Of a DNA stretch of 64,000 nucleotides, positions 7,967-17,441 are shown one piece after another (the first letter of the stretch is position 1; every line of letters starts with the position of its first letter). Source of the DNA: CAIVAT01 sp964455285. Its GTDB lineage: Bacteria; Bacteroidota; Bacteroidia; Bacteroidales; FEN-979. The notes under the pieces were generated by a model. That model was not told where the DNA came from. It made no database searches and saw nothing but the letters and a program-made list of their open reading frames with translations. The stretch lies in the NCBI GenBank assembly GCA_964455285.1, contig CAYVVG010000004.1:33678-97677 (forward strand). Reading direction: 5' to 3'. Made by a program: the position numbers and the translations under genes.

Positions 7967-9952
7967 CTACACGTTCACGCTAATGGCAGCCTGCAGGTCC
8001 TCCAGGTACTTCGGATGGACCTGGATTTTCAGTTCCCTGGCCCGCAGGGCATCCTGCAGTGCCTCCCGGTATCGCTTCATCCGGAATAAAACGTACGAAC
8101 GGTTCAGGCAGGTAGTGCCGTCGTCGGGATTGGCGGCAAGCGCCCGCGTGTAATCATCCAGGGCCGCATCCAAATTTCCCCGGCCGTAGTAAATGTTCCC
8201 CCGGTTCACATAGGCCGGAGAATAATCCGGATCAAGCCGGATGGCTGTGGAATAATCCGTGATGGCCTGATCGGGCTGATTCATGCGGTTCAGCGCGATG
8301 CCCCTGCTGTAATAGGCCCGGGTGTCGCCCGGATCCAGGGAATCGATGATACGGCTGAAGTCGGCCACCGCCTCGGAGTACCTGCCCAGGGCGGTCAGTG
8401 ACAATCCCCGTCCGAAATAGGCTTCGGCAAATGCCGGCCGCAGCCCGATCGCCTGCGAAAAGTTTCGGATAGCCTCCGCATCGTTTCCCAAATGCGATAA
8501 AGCGACCCCCAGGTTCTGGTAAGCATGGTGCACCGAGGCAAACGTCGCTTCATTTTCCACAGCCTTTCGCAGCAGGGGAACCGCACGGGCATGCTCACCC
8601 GCCTCTATATACCATTGGGCAAGGTTATTGTACGCCAGCCCGTTTTTCGGGTTTTGCCGGATCGCATTCTCCCACAACGAAACATTGTCGTGCCATACCT
8701 GGGCCTGTAAATAGCTTTTTACCGAAAAAACCGCCAGAACCAGGACCGGGATCGCCGGAAGCCAGGATCTCCCACCCGGTTTTCGAGCCAGGATCCGGTC
8801 GAAGATCATTGCAGCCATGAAGAACAGGCCGATATAGGGAATATACGTGTAACGGTCGGCGATGATCGCGTTGCCAACCGGCAGGATCTGGGTGACAACA
8901 GAGAGGGTAAGCAGGTAAAAAAGGAGACCGAAAACAACGGAACGGTTTCGCCGGAATAAAAGGAATGCAGCCGGGAACAGGACCACGGTGACTGCGGCAC
9001 CGACATAGACCCAGGTCATGTCGCCGGGTGCAGGGTATGGATAAAAACTGCTGAGATTGAACGGATAAATGAGTTTGTACAGGTAGGCCGATACGTTGAA
9101 CAATACGATGATCACCCGTTCGGCGGCCGGGAGTGCAAGCATGCGTTGCTCGGTCAGCGAGTTGTGCTGCGCGGTCAGAGCGACCACCCCCGATGCCAGT
9201 GCGAGGATCAGGAATGGTACCTTGTTCATCAGCGTTTTCAGGGAGATCTTCCGGTTGAACCATGTGTCGGTTAACACCAGGACCAACGGAAGTACTACCG
9301 CCTGCCCTTTACTGAGGATCGAAAGGATGAAGAAGAGGAGGGAAAGAAGATAGTTTTTCGTTTTTCCCCGCTCACTGACAAGGAAACTGATATAGGATAG
9401 CAGGGACAGGAGAAAGAAAAAAGTATACAGCACGTCCTTGCGTTCGGCAGCCCACACCACCGATTCAACCCGCATCGGATGCAACGCGAAAAGGGCGGCC
9501 GTGATCAGGGTTGCCCAGGTACGGCCGGTCAAACGCCAGGCGAGAAGACAGACCAGTCCGGTGTTGGCCAGGTGCAGCAGGAGGTTGTCGAAATGATACA
9601 GGAAAGGCTTTGTCCCGGCGACCTGGTATTCCAGGATGTAAGAAAGAACGGTCAGTGGGTGATAATTGCCGACCACGATGGTATTGACACTGAAAATGCG
9701 AACCAGGTTCTCCCACGAAAGCGTCCGGATCAGGAGATTGTCGCGGATATAGTTGTAATCGTCCCATCCCTGCAATTCGGAACCCAGGGCGGGCGAAAAT
9801 ACGATGAATGCGGTCGCCGCGATCACTCCGAACCCGATCCATACCCGGGAAACCGATGATTGCGCGGCACGATCCGCCTTCCTGCGGGGTGGCGGATCCT
9901 TGGCGGATCCCTTTTTCGGCACCGTCCGGAGATGGGAGGGCTTCTGCGCCAT
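7967..9952 (-). CDS. TMTC-like membrane glycosyltransferase (GT-C fold) with C-terminal TPR repeats
   Basis: 661 residues from the ATG at 9952; a longer frame to 9976 would need a TTG start lying inside the promoter-like TATTTTTG. The first membrane segment is at about residues 38-55. A GT-C-type aspartate pair (GWDDYNYI, D64/D65) lies in the first periplasmic loop, with NYHPLTVLSY and ALFALHPMRVESVVWAAERKD, both typical of the TMTC/protein O-mannosyltransferase-like family. About ten more hydrophobic segments follow, then at least five TPR units (from about residue 430) with YNNLAQWYIEAGEHARA, YFGRGLSLTALGRYSEA and YVNRGNIYYGRGNLDAA. Relatives transfer sugars from a polyprenyl donor to proteins; TPRs likely bind the acceptor. 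Acceptor and sugar are unknown. Divergent from the secreted beta-helix gene. Confidence 0.8.
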   Translation of the reverse strand: MAQKPSHLRTVPKKGSAKDPPPRRKADRAAQSSVSRVWIGFGVIAATAFIVFSPALGSELQGWDDYNYIRDNLLIRTLSWENLVRIFSVNTIVVGNYHPLTVLSYILEYQVAGTKPFLYHFDNLLLHLANTGLVCLLAWRLTGRTWATLITAALFALHPMRVESVVWAAERKDVLYTFFFLLSLLSYISFLVSERGKTKNYLLSLLFFILSILSKGQAVVLPLVLVLTDTWFNRKISLKTLMNKVPFLILALASGVVALTAQHNSLTEQRMLALPAAERVIIVLFNVSAYLYKLIYPFNLSSFYPYPAPGDMTWVYVGAAVTVVLFPAAFLLFRRNRSVVFGLLFYLLTLSVVTQILPVGNAIIADRYTYIPYIGLFFMAAMIFDRILARKPGGRSWLPAIPVLVLAVFSVKSYLQAQVWHDNVSLWENAIRQNPKNGLAYNNLAQWYIEAGEHARAVPLLRKAVENEATFASVHHAYQNLGVALSHLGNDAEAIRNFSQAIGLRPAFAEAYFGRGLSLTALGRYSEAVADFSRIIDSLDPGDTRAYYSRGIALNRMNQPDQAITDYSTAIRLDPDYSPAYVNRGNIYYGRGNLDAALDDYTRALAANPDDGTTCLNRSYVLFRMKRYREALQDALRARELKIQVHPKYLEDLQAAISVNV

Positions 9953-9973
9953 TGACTTCTGGATTGTTCCTGA

Positions 9974-9981
9974 CAAAAATA
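9974..9981 (-). promoter_or_regulatory. Bacteroidota-type -7 element (TATTTTTG) for the TMTC-like gene
   Basis: On the minus strand TATTTTTG matches TAnnTTTG and ends 21 bp before the ATG at 9952. It supports that ATG over the TTG at 9976. No clear TTTG -33 box is visible. Confidence 0.5.
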
Positions 9982-10034
9982 GAAGAAATAACGATCATGA
10001 TGAATGAAACCTGAGTTATAATATGCCGGTTCTG

Positions 10035-10065
10035 TTGCTTCGGGCAAATAATATGCGTAAATTCG
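10035..10065 (+). promoter_or_regulatory. Possible promoter of the beta-helix gene
   Basis: TTG at 10035-10037 and TAAATTCG at 10058-10065 are separated by 20 bp, the spacing expected for Bacteroidota -33/-7 elements. The -7 element departs from consensus, so this is tentative. Confidence 0.35.
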
Positions 10066-10135
10066 CTATGTGTTGAGACTGTCGCCGGTGTTTGAATAAC
10101 CTCATCTCCTCACAGGGGGACCGAAAACCAAACCT

Positions 10136-12382
10136 ATGAGAAAGTTTTTTGTTCTTGCCTTGACCCTGACCCTCTGTTTGGGTCTGCAGGCCCAGGTTTA
10201 CATGCCGATCACGGATAATATGGTGATCCCGGCAAATTCCAGTATTAAATTCGCCGCAGGCAACTATGTTTTTTCCGACGTAGCGGCCAACGGGGTGATC
10301 CAGGTAAACGGGGTCCAGAATGTGATCCTCGACGGCGACAGTTGCCGTGTAAACGGGTTGGATATGGCCGGCTACATGATCATGATCACCAATTCGGCAA
10401 ACATCACCATCAGGAATTTCGATTCGGTATTTGGTTACAAATACGCTGTATACATTCTGAATTCCCAGCATATCACCATCAATGGGAATGTATTCTGCCG
10501 CAACCGGGTCGATTCGTCGGGCTGGATCGACGTGTGGGCTGATTATTCCTCGGCGCTCGGAGGCGGTGTGATGATGTACCAGAGCCGTGGGGCACACATC
10601 TACGGGAACGTCATGACCCTGCAGAACGACGGTGTGGCACTCTACCATTGCGACAGCATCCTCATTCATGATAACGATTTTTCATGGAACACCTCCTTCG
10701 GCATCCGGATGTTCTATTCCGATACATGCCACATCTACCAAAACAACTGCTCACATGTAAACCGGCCCTACACCGATCCGAGCGACTGCGCCGCCCTGCT
10801 GATGATCATTGCCAATGCCAACCGCGTCGAATACAACGACCTGTCTTACTCGGGCGACGGGGTCTTCCTGGGCCAGTACCAGCACTCCAATACCCCCAAT
10901 AACAATTATTTTGCCTGGAACGAATGTTCCTGGTCACCCCACAATGCCATCGAGGCCACCTTTGCCGGGGGTAATGTGTACAAGCACAACAAATGCAATT
11001 ACAGCCATTACGGACTCTGGCTCGGTTACTCCTTCTCCTCCCTGGTCGACAGCAATGAGATCGTGGGTAATTACCAGTCGGGGATCGCCATCGACCGTGG
11101 TCATGCCAACGTGGTCTCAGGAAACCTCATCAGCAACAACCCCGTCGGGATCGAATTGTGGCAGGGAACCCCCGCCACAGGCTATGCGTCGTTCTACTCT
11201 CAGGATTATACCATGACGGGCAACACATTCGATGGAAATACCCAGGCCATCTCCTCGATCAACACGAAGCATGCGGTCATCAGCGGAAACAGCTTCGACT
11301 TCAGCCAGTCCGCCAGCCTCTACCTGAGCGGCACCTCAGCCACCGACACCATCACCGGCAACACCTTCCGGATGCCGACCGGATACCATATTTACAACAA
11401 TTCGTCCAATCCCAAGCATGCCCCCGGGAACCTTTTCGATCCGGCCGACACCGCGATGATCAGTGCGAAGATCTATGATCTGCATGATAATGCGGCAAAG
11501 GGCGAAGTGGTATGGCTGCCGCAGACGCCGGGTCCCGAAACTCCCATCCAGTCTCTGCCGCCTTGTGATCTTGCCGAGCCGCCGGCCCGCTGGTACGCCT
11601 ACCCCGAAGCCGGCTACCCCGCCCCGGTGAAGATCCCCGACACCGTTCGGTTTGACAGTGCGGAAAAAAAGATCGGGGCCGCTTCGGTCAAACTGGTCAC
11701 AAGCCGCGGATGGGACATGATGGTCAACTACCGGCCCGGAGGAGATTCCCTGGCACAATGGGCTCTTACCGACCAGGATACACTCTATTTCTGGGTTCGC
11801 TGCATAAAGCAACCCCAATACGGGTTCCAGTATTTCTCGGTCAGGATCGGCGACGACCGCGGAAACTATTATAAATATACCGCATCTCCCGGCTTGCTGA
11901 ATGCCTCCCACCTGGTCTGGAAACAATACAAGGTCCCGCTCTCCGGCAATACCCAGTTCGTCAGATCCACTACCGGCGCCATGTCCGCCGGCCTGGTAAA
12001 TTATGTTGAGATCCATGCCGACACCTGGGATTACGGATTCACACTGTGGGTCGACGGGGTACAGTTCGCTCCCTGCACGCCCGTCACTTCCGTGGAGCCT
12101 GTTTCCTTCCGCGATGCCGCTGCCCTTTCGGTCTATCCCAACCCCACCCCCGGAGCCGCGACCCTCTCATTCTTTATGCCGGCACCGGGACCGGCTTTCC
12201 TTGAACTGATCGATTCCAGGGGTAAAAAGGTCAGGGACTGGACATTCACCCACCTGCCCCCCGGGGAACAGAGGGTGGAGTGGAAGGATGCCTCCGCCGG
12301 ATCCTGTTTGCCGGGCATCTACCTGGTCAGGCTGGTAACATCCTCCGGCACCTCCGCACAAAAAGTGATCCTGGCCCGCTGA
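10136..12382 (+). CDS. Secreted right-handed beta-helix protein with T9SS sorting domain
   Basis: 748 residues. A signal peptide (MRKFFVLALTLTLCLGLQA|Q) is followed by NosD/pectate-lyase-like parallel beta-helix repeats over about residues 45-420, rich in short turns such as ITINGNVFCRN, IYGNVMTLQNDG and VVSGNLISNNPVGIEL. A jelly-roll-like region follows (about 490-650; KLVTSRGWDMMVNYRPGGD). A type A T9SS sorting domain ends the protein (from about 665: LSVYPNPTPGAATLSF ... GIYLVRLVTSSGTSAQKVILAR). The product is expected to be exported across the outer membrane and anchored or released. Beta-helix relatives are often polysaccharide lyases or epimerases, but no catalytic site can be assigned from reading alone. 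Confidence 0.88.
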   Translation: MRKFFVLALTLTLCLGLQAQVYMPITDNMVIPANSSIKFAAGNYVFSDVAANGVIQVNGVQNVILDGDSCRVNGLDMAGYMIMITNSANITIRNFDSVFGYKYAVYILNSQHITINGNVFCRNRVDSSGWIDVWADYSSALGGGVMMYQSRGAHIYGNVMTLQNDGVALYHCDSILIHDNDFSWNTSFGIRMFYSDTCHIYQNNCSHVNRPYTDPSDCAALLMIIANANRVEYNDLSYSGDGVFLGQYQHSNTPNNNYFAWNECSWSPHNAIEATFAGGNVYKHNKCNYSHYGLWLGYSFSSLVDSNEIVGNYQSGIAIDRGHANVVSGNLISNNPVGIELWQGTPATGYASFYSQDYTMTGNTFDGNTQAISSINTKHAVISGNSFDFSQSASLYLSGTSATDTITGNTFRMPTGYHIYNNSSNPKHAPGNLFDPADTAMISAKIYDLHDNAAKGEVVWLPQTPGPETPIQSLPPCDLAEPPARWYAYPEAGYPAPVKIPDTVRFDSAEKKIGAASVKLVTSRGWDMMVNYRPGGDSLAQWALTDQDTLYFWVRCIKQPQYGFQYFSVRIGDDRGNYYKYTASPGLLNASHLVWKQYKVPLSGNTQFVRSTTGAMSAGLVNYVEIHADTWDYGFTLWVDGVQFAPCTPVTSVEPVSFRDAAALSVYPNPTPGAATLSFFMPAPGPAFLELIDSRGKKVRDWTFTHLPPGEQRVEWKDASAGSCLPGIYLVRLVTSSGTSAQKVILAR

Positions 12383-12519
12383 CCCCGGTTGCCGACCTGC
12401 TGACACTGCAAAAATTGCAGACCTCCCTCTTTGGCATGAGTTTTGTCATAATTCAGACTAATTTTAAATAGATATTTTCATAATATTGTATTTCAGATAT
12501 ATAACACTCTTATTAGTAA

Positions 12520-14922
12520 ATGAATTTCTCCCGATACCTCCCCGTTTACATGGCACTCCTGTTGACCGGCGGATCCCTGTCAGCACAGACTGGCACCCTC
12601 AAGGGCAGGGTGTTCAACCATAAGAACAATGAACCGATCCCGTTCGTCAACCTGATCATCGAGGGGAACCCCACCCAGGGTGCGACTTCCGATATAAACG
12701 GGGATTATGTGATAGACCGCGTGGCTCCCGGATTTGTCCGCGTGACAGCCACGGCCGTCGGGTATAAAAAATATACATCCAACGACATTTTGGTGACCAA
12801 TTCCAGGACGACCGACCTCGATGTCGGCATGGACGAAATGATCATCACCCTCGATCAGGTCACGGTGAAACCCTCGTCGGTCGAACGCAATGCCGAGGTG
12901 CCGGTTTCACTCCAGAAACTCAGCATCCGGGAGATCGAACGCAGCCCGGGATCGAACCGCGATATCTCGAAAGTGATCCAGAGCCTTCCGGGAGTGGCTT
13001 CATCTCCCTCATTCCGCAACGATGTGATCGTCAGGGGCGGGGGACCCGGCGAAAACCGGTTCTACCTCGATGGTGTCGAGATCCCTTACCTGAACCATTT
13101 CGCCACGCAGGGCGCATCCGGCGGCCCGGTAGGGATCATCAACGTCGACTTTATCCGCGAAATCCAGCTCTATACCAGCGCTTTCCCGGTCAGCCGGGGC
13201 AATGCGCTCAGTTCGGTCATGGACCTTCGCCAGGTCGAAGGGAACCGCGAGAAATTCGGCGGCAGGCTCAGCCTCGGGTCCAGCGACCTGGCCCTGACCC
13301 TGAACGGGCCCCTGACAAAAAATTCTTCGCTGATCCTGTCGGTCAGGAGATCCTATCTGCAATTGCTGTTCAGCGCCCTGGGACTGCCATTTTTACCGAC
13401 CTACAACGACTACCAGGTGAAGTACAAGATCGACCTGGGAAAGAAAGACCAGCTCTCTGTCATTTCCATTGGAGCGTTGGACAAGAACAAGCTGAATACA
13501 GGTCTTTCCGACCCTGATGAGTTTCAACGCTATGTTTTGCAGTACCTGCCCGTCAACAACCAGTGGAGTTACACCTTCGGGATCGTGTACCGTCATTTCC
13601 GCACAAGGGGGTACGACACCTGGGTGCTGAGCCGCAACATGCTCGACAACGAACAGGTCAAATACCAGAATAATGTGGAGATACCCGACAGCCTCACCCT
13701 GAAGTACAATTCCAGGGAGACAGAGAACAAACTCCGCTACGAAGGCATCGCTGATCTCAATGCCTGGAAGATCAGCTACGGAGCCGGTCTTGAATATGCC
13801 ACCTATTCGAACACCACATTCCGGAAGGGTTTCGACGGAGGTGACCTGACCCTGACCGATTATCGATCCAAACTGGGGATATGGAAGTGGAATGTGTTCG
13901 GGCAGGTAAACCGCAACCTGTTCAACGATCGCCTTTCCCTGAACCTGGGTTTCCGGATGGACGCCAACAATTTCTCGCGGAAGATGAATAACCTGACGGA
14001 CCAGTTCTCCCCGCGGTTTTCAGCGTCTTACGCCATCCTGCCCGATAAGTTGTTCCTCAACTTCAATGCCGGGCGATACTACCAGCTTCCGGCCTATACT
14101 TCGCTCGGATACCGCAACAACAAGGGAACACTCGTCAACGACTCCCTGGGGATCCGCTACACAGGTGCCGATCACTGGGTGCTGGGAATGGAGTACCAGC
14201 CCGTGCAGAATGCCCGGATCACCGTGGAAGGATTCTATAAAGTGTACCGTAACTATCCGTTCTCCGTTGGGGATTCGGTGGCACTGGCCAGCAAGGGAAC
14301 CGATTTCGGCGCCGTGGGCGACGAACCGCTCATGCCCGTAGCCAAAGGAAGGGCCTACGGGTTCGAAATGTTGCTCCGCAATGCCGATCTGGCAGGTTTC
14401 AACCTGATCATGACCTACACTTTCGTACGGAGTGAATTTACCGACCAATCGCAGCAATACATACCCTCGGCCTGGGATAACCGCCATCTCATCAATGTGA
14501 CCCTTGGAAGGAAGTTCCGGTATAACTGGGAGATCGGGGCCAAATGGCGGTTTGCCGGGGGACAGCCCTATACCCCGTGGGACCTTGAAAAATCCAGCGT
14601 GGTAAAAGCGTGGGACATCCAGGGCAAGGGATACCTCGACTATGCCGCATTCAATACCCTTCGGTTGAGATCCTTCAACCAGTTGGATATCCGGATCGAC
14701 AAAAGTTTTTATTTCCGCAAATGGTCGCTGATGATCTACCTGGATGTTCAGAATGTGTTGAATTTTAAAGCACAGCAGCCTGATATCCTGGTGAATACAC
14801 AGGAGGACGGGTCGGTGGTGAAATTCATCGACGATCAGGGGGTCCCGAGGTACAAACTCCGGGCGATTGAACGATCGGCCGGCACCCTCCTTCCGGCCAT
14901 CGGGATCATGATCGATCTGTAA
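12520..14922 (+). CDS. TonB-dependent receptor with carboxypeptidase-regulatory-like domain
   Basis: 800 residues. A signal peptide (about 1-22, ending SLSAQ) is followed by a CarboxypepD_reg-like beta-sandwich (GTLKGRVFNHKNNEPIPFVN, about 25-105). The plug is at about 120-240 (RDISKVIQSLPGV, VIVRGGGPGENRFYLDGVEIP, SVMDLRQVEGN), and the rest is a 22-strand-type barrel ending GTLLPAIGIMIDL. It is expected in the outer membrane, taking up a large or scarce ligand with energy from TonB/ExbBD. No SusD-like partner is adjacent, so it is not a standard SusCD pair. The 137-bp upstream gap is AT-rich; I could not find a well-spaced promoter there, only a weak CTGCAA/TTGCAG hairpin near 12406-12420. 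Ligand unknown. Confidence 0.9.
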   Translation: MNFSRYLPVYMALLLTGGSLSAQTGTLKGRVFNHKNNEPIPFVNLIIEGNPTQGATSDINGDYVIDRVAPGFVRVTATAVGYKKYTSNDILVTNSRTTDLDVGMDEMIITLDQVTVKPSSVERNAEVPVSLQKLSIREIERSPGSNRDISKVIQSLPGVASSPSFRNDVIVRGGGPGENRFYLDGVEIPYLNHFATQGASGGPVGIINVDFIREIQLYTSAFPVSRGNALSSVMDLRQVEGNREKFGGRLSLGSSDLALTLNGPLTKNSSLILSVRRSYLQLLFSALGLPFLPTYNDYQVKYKIDLGKKDQLSVISIGALDKNKLNTGLSDPDEFQRYVLQYLPVNNQWSYTFGIVYRHFRTRGYDTWVLSRNMLDNEQVKYQNNVEIPDSLTLKYNSRETENKLRYEGIADLNAWKISYGAGLEYATYSNTTFRKGFDGGDLTLTDYRSKLGIWKWNVFGQVNRNLFNDRLSLNLGFRMDANNFSRKMNNLTDQFSPRFSASYAILPDKLFLNFNAGRYYQLPAYTSLGYRNNKGTLVNDSLGIRYTGADHWVLGMEYQPVQNARITVEGFYKVYRNYPFSVGDSVALASKGTDFGAVGDEPLMPVAKGRAYGFEMLLRNADLAGFNLIMTYTFVRSEFTDQSQQYIPSAWDNRHLINVTLGRKFRYNWEIGAKWRFAGGQPYTPWDLEKSSVVKAWDIQGKGYLDYAAFNTLRLRSFNQLDIRIDKSFYFRKWSLMIYLDVQNVLNFKAQQPDILVNTQEDGSVVKFIDDQGVPRYKLRAIERSAGTLLPAIGIMIDL

Positions 14923-14948
14923 CCCTTCAGGAAAGGGGATCTCCCCGA

Positions 14949-14980
14949 TTTGCATTTCCTCCCGATTTTTCGTATCTTTA
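14949..14980 (+). promoter_or_regulatory. Promoter for the L-domain-like secreted protein
   Basis: TTTG at 14949-14952 and TATCTTTA at 14973-14980 are 20 bp apart, a good fit to the Bacteroidota -33/-7 pair. The resulting leader would be about 135 nt. Confidence 0.5.
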
Positions 14981-15121
14981 AGGCCATAAGGGGTTGTGTC
15001 TCCGATGACCGTTTTTCCTTTTTCTGCCCCTTGACTGCCGCACTGCCATGACAGGCAGGATCCCTTACGGCTGAAATCGCCCGGCCGTTTTCAATACATA
15101 GGATCTTAAAAACCGGATGCC

Positions 15122-16282
15122 ATGAAAAGGATCATTTTAGGGATCGCCTGCATGCTGGCTGGATATGCTGCAGGGGCCCAATCGTGTTACCCCGAGGGGG
15201 TTGTCTTCTCGAACCAGGGACAGATCAACGGATTTCATGCTGCCAACCCCGGATGTGTCAACATCGAAGGGGACCTCACCATCAGCGGGTATAACATCAC
15301 CGATCTCGATGGTCTTCACGGAATCATTCAGGTCGGCGGGAGCCTGAGGATAGAATGCAACGAAGTGCTCGGGTCGCTTGCAGGGCTGTCGACCCTTATG
15401 TGGATCGGTGATAATCTCTATGTGGCTGAGAACCTGGTCCTGCCCGATCTGACGGGACTGGATCAGGTCTTTCAACTGGGAGGGGATCTGATGATTACGG
15501 CCAATCCTTCGCTGGCTTCGTTGCATGGACTCGAAGGAATTTCCTCGATTGTCAAGCGATTGTACATCGATGACAACGATGCCCTGGTTTCCCTGGAAGG
15601 GCTTGAGAATGTCTCTTCCATCGGGGGAGTTGTCCGGATCATTTCAAACGATGCCCTGACCAGCCTTGCCGGACTGGAGAGCCTGGCATCGGTTGGGGGT
15701 GACCTGTCGATCGGAGGCCTCGGACACCTCGGTAGTCTTGGAAATCCTTTACTGACAAGCATTGAAGCTCTCTCAGGCCTCACATCGGTAGGGGGGGATA
15801 TCGAAATCGGGTACAACGCCTCCCTTCCGAGCCTTGCCGGACTGGATAATATCGATCCCGCTACGATCGCCAGTCTGTCAATCCATGAGAACAACACCCT
15901 TTCGGAATGCGAAGTGGCAAGCGTTTGTGAATACCTGTCTTCGCCGGGTGGACTCATCATCCTCGAAAACAACGCCCCCGGCTGCAACAGCCAGGAAGAA
16001 GTCCAGGCCGAATGCCTGCTGATCGCAGCGGCTGAACCGGAGACGGCATGCGGACCGGTCCTGGCCCCCAACCCCGCGCAGGGCATGGTCAGCCTGGTTG
16101 TACCCGAACAGATGATCCGGGGGCAGGTCGAGGTGATGGATCTGTCGGGGCGGTTGCTGACCCGTGCAAGAGCAGACGGGTACCTGATCAGGCTCGACGT
16201 TTCTTCGTTCCCGCGCGGTATTTACCTCGTCAGGGTGATTTCTCCCCATGCTGCCTGGACAGGCAGGCTGATGAGGAATTGA
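15122..16282 (+). CDS. Secreted L-domain/leucine-rich-like repeat protein with T9SS sorting domain
   Basis: 386 residues. A signal peptide (MKRIILGIACMLAGYAAGAQ) is followed by a repeat solenoid over about residues 35-285. Units have the form ...GNLxI...N..L.SL.GL..., for example VGGSLRIECNEVLGSLAGLS, LGGDLMITANPSLASLHGLE and VGGDIEIGYNASLPSLAGLD. They resemble receptor L-domain-like repeats of Bacteroidota surface proteins. A short region with two cysteines (CEVASVCEYL) and a T9SS type A domain close the protein (from about 305: VLAPNPAQGMVSLV ... GIYLVRVISPHAAWTGRLMRN). Probably a surface-exposed binding protein; ligand unknown. Confidence 0.85.
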   Translation: MKRIILGIACMLAGYAAGAQSCYPEGVVFSNQGQINGFHAANPGCVNIEGDLTISGYNITDLDGLHGIIQVGGSLRIECNEVLGSLAGLSTLMWIGDNLYVAENLVLPDLTGLDQVFQLGGDLMITANPSLASLHGLEGISSIVKRLYIDDNDALVSLEGLENVSSIGGVVRIISNDALTSLAGLESLASVGGDLSIGGLGHLGSLGNPLLTSIEALSGLTSVGGDIEIGYNASLPSLAGLDNIDPATIASLSIHENNTLSECEVASVCEYLSSPGGLIILENNAPGCNSQEEVQAECLLIAAAEPETACGPVLAPNPAQGMVSLVVPEQMIRGQVEVMDLSGRLLTRARADGYLIRLDVSSFPRGIYLVRVISPHAAWTGRLMRN

Positions 16283-16384
16283 TCGTATTTATTTTGCCGG
16301 AGAAGGGATTTTGGTATTTAGTTTTTTTATATCTTGCAGCATCGCTACTGTTCCGCATACTAACCACTGCTAATCGATACTGCC

Positions 16385-17356
16385 ATGAAGTTTCCCTCTG
16401 CGGCGATGTGCCTTTGCATCCTCCTTTCTAGTCTTTTTTCCCTCCATGCAGATGCCGGTAAATGGCGGGTGAACAATGCCGGGATCCAGGCCCATTTCAC
16501 CTCCCTGCAGGAGGCGGCATCCTCCGCTTCCGTCGGAGCCGGCGATACCCTCTATGTCGAAGGCTCTGCGTCAAGCTACGGCAACCTTGACCTCACCAAG
16601 AGGCTGGTCATCATCGGACCGGGTTACTTCCTGGGCCAGAATCCTGAAACCCAGGCAAACCTTGTTCCCGCGATCATCGAGTACCTTACGTTCAATACGG
16701 GTTCGAAAGGATCGGTGATGACCGGCATGACGGTCAACTCCTGGACTACTGTCCAGGATACCGCCATCACGCTGGTCCGGAACAACTTTGCCGCCATGAA
16801 TGTGTACAATCCTTCCATCAATAATAATATTTCGCAGAATGTGATCTATTCGCTGAATATATCCGGTTCGCAAGGGAATAATATCAGCAACAACCTGTTC
16901 ACCAAAAGCGATGCGTATTATTGCGGCTGTTTTACGATGGGGAACAACTCCTCAGGAACGGTCCGCCACAACATTTTTTCGGGATGCCATACCGTAATGG
17001 ACTGCCTCTTCGAAAACAATATCGCGACCGGAACGACCAGTGCCGGCAATAACCTCTTTTCAGCCACCGCTTCAACGGTGAACAATAACATCGGTGCCTC
17101 CGCCCAGTACGGAACCGCCAACGGGAACCAGGAGAACGTGGACATGGCCACGGTATTCCTCGGGACCGGCAGCAACGACGGGAAATACCAGCTGCAGTCA
17201 GGTTCTCCCGCGAGCGGCGCGGGTGCAGGCGGGGCCGACTGCGGCATGTTCGGAGGTTCAGCACCATATGTGCTGTCGGGGATCCCCAACCTGCCTGCCG
17301 TGGGGTATATCAACATCAACGGCACCACCGTTACGGTAAAAGCACGCAGCCACTGA
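16385..17356 (+). CDS. Secreted beta-helix-like hypothetical protein, duplicate copy 1
   Basis: 323 residues with a signal peptide (about 1-23, ending LHADA). A KWRVNNAGIQAHFTS segment opens the mature protein and RLVIIGPGYFLGQN follows near residue 80. The middle is a run of short Asn-rich turns (NNISQNVIYS, GNNISNNLFT) typical of a right-handed beta-helix. The C-terminus (NVDMATVFLGTGSNDGKYQL ... CGMFGG) is a conserved cap. No T9SS sorting domain is visible. It is paralogous to the next gene, which has exactly the same length. No function recognised. Confidence 0.75.
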   Translation: MKFPSAAMCLCILLSSLFSLHADAGKWRVNNAGIQAHFTSLQEAASSASVGAGDTLYVEGSASSYGNLDLTKRLVIIGPGYFLGQNPETQANLVPAIIEYLTFNTGSKGSVMTGMTVNSWTTVQDTAITLVRNNFAAMNVYNPSINNNISQNVIYSLNISGSQGNNISNNLFTKSDAYYCGCFTMGNNSSGTVRHNIFSGCHTVMDCLFENNIATGTTSAGNNLFSATASTVNNNIGASAQYGTANGNQENVDMATVFLGTGSNDGKYQLQSGSPASGAGAGGADCGMFGGSAPYVLSGIPNLPAVGYININGTTVTVKARSH

Positions 17357-17441
17357 CCTCCTGCGGTACCTGACTTTCTCCGGATCATTTCCGTATTCAG
17401 CCAATCATTAAACAGCCATATTCAAACAACGACATGAATCT

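Noticed and set aside
12383..12519. Cobalamin riboswitch before the TonB receptor
   Set aside because: The gap is short and AT-rich and lacks the B12-box; only a weak 6-bp hairpin is present.
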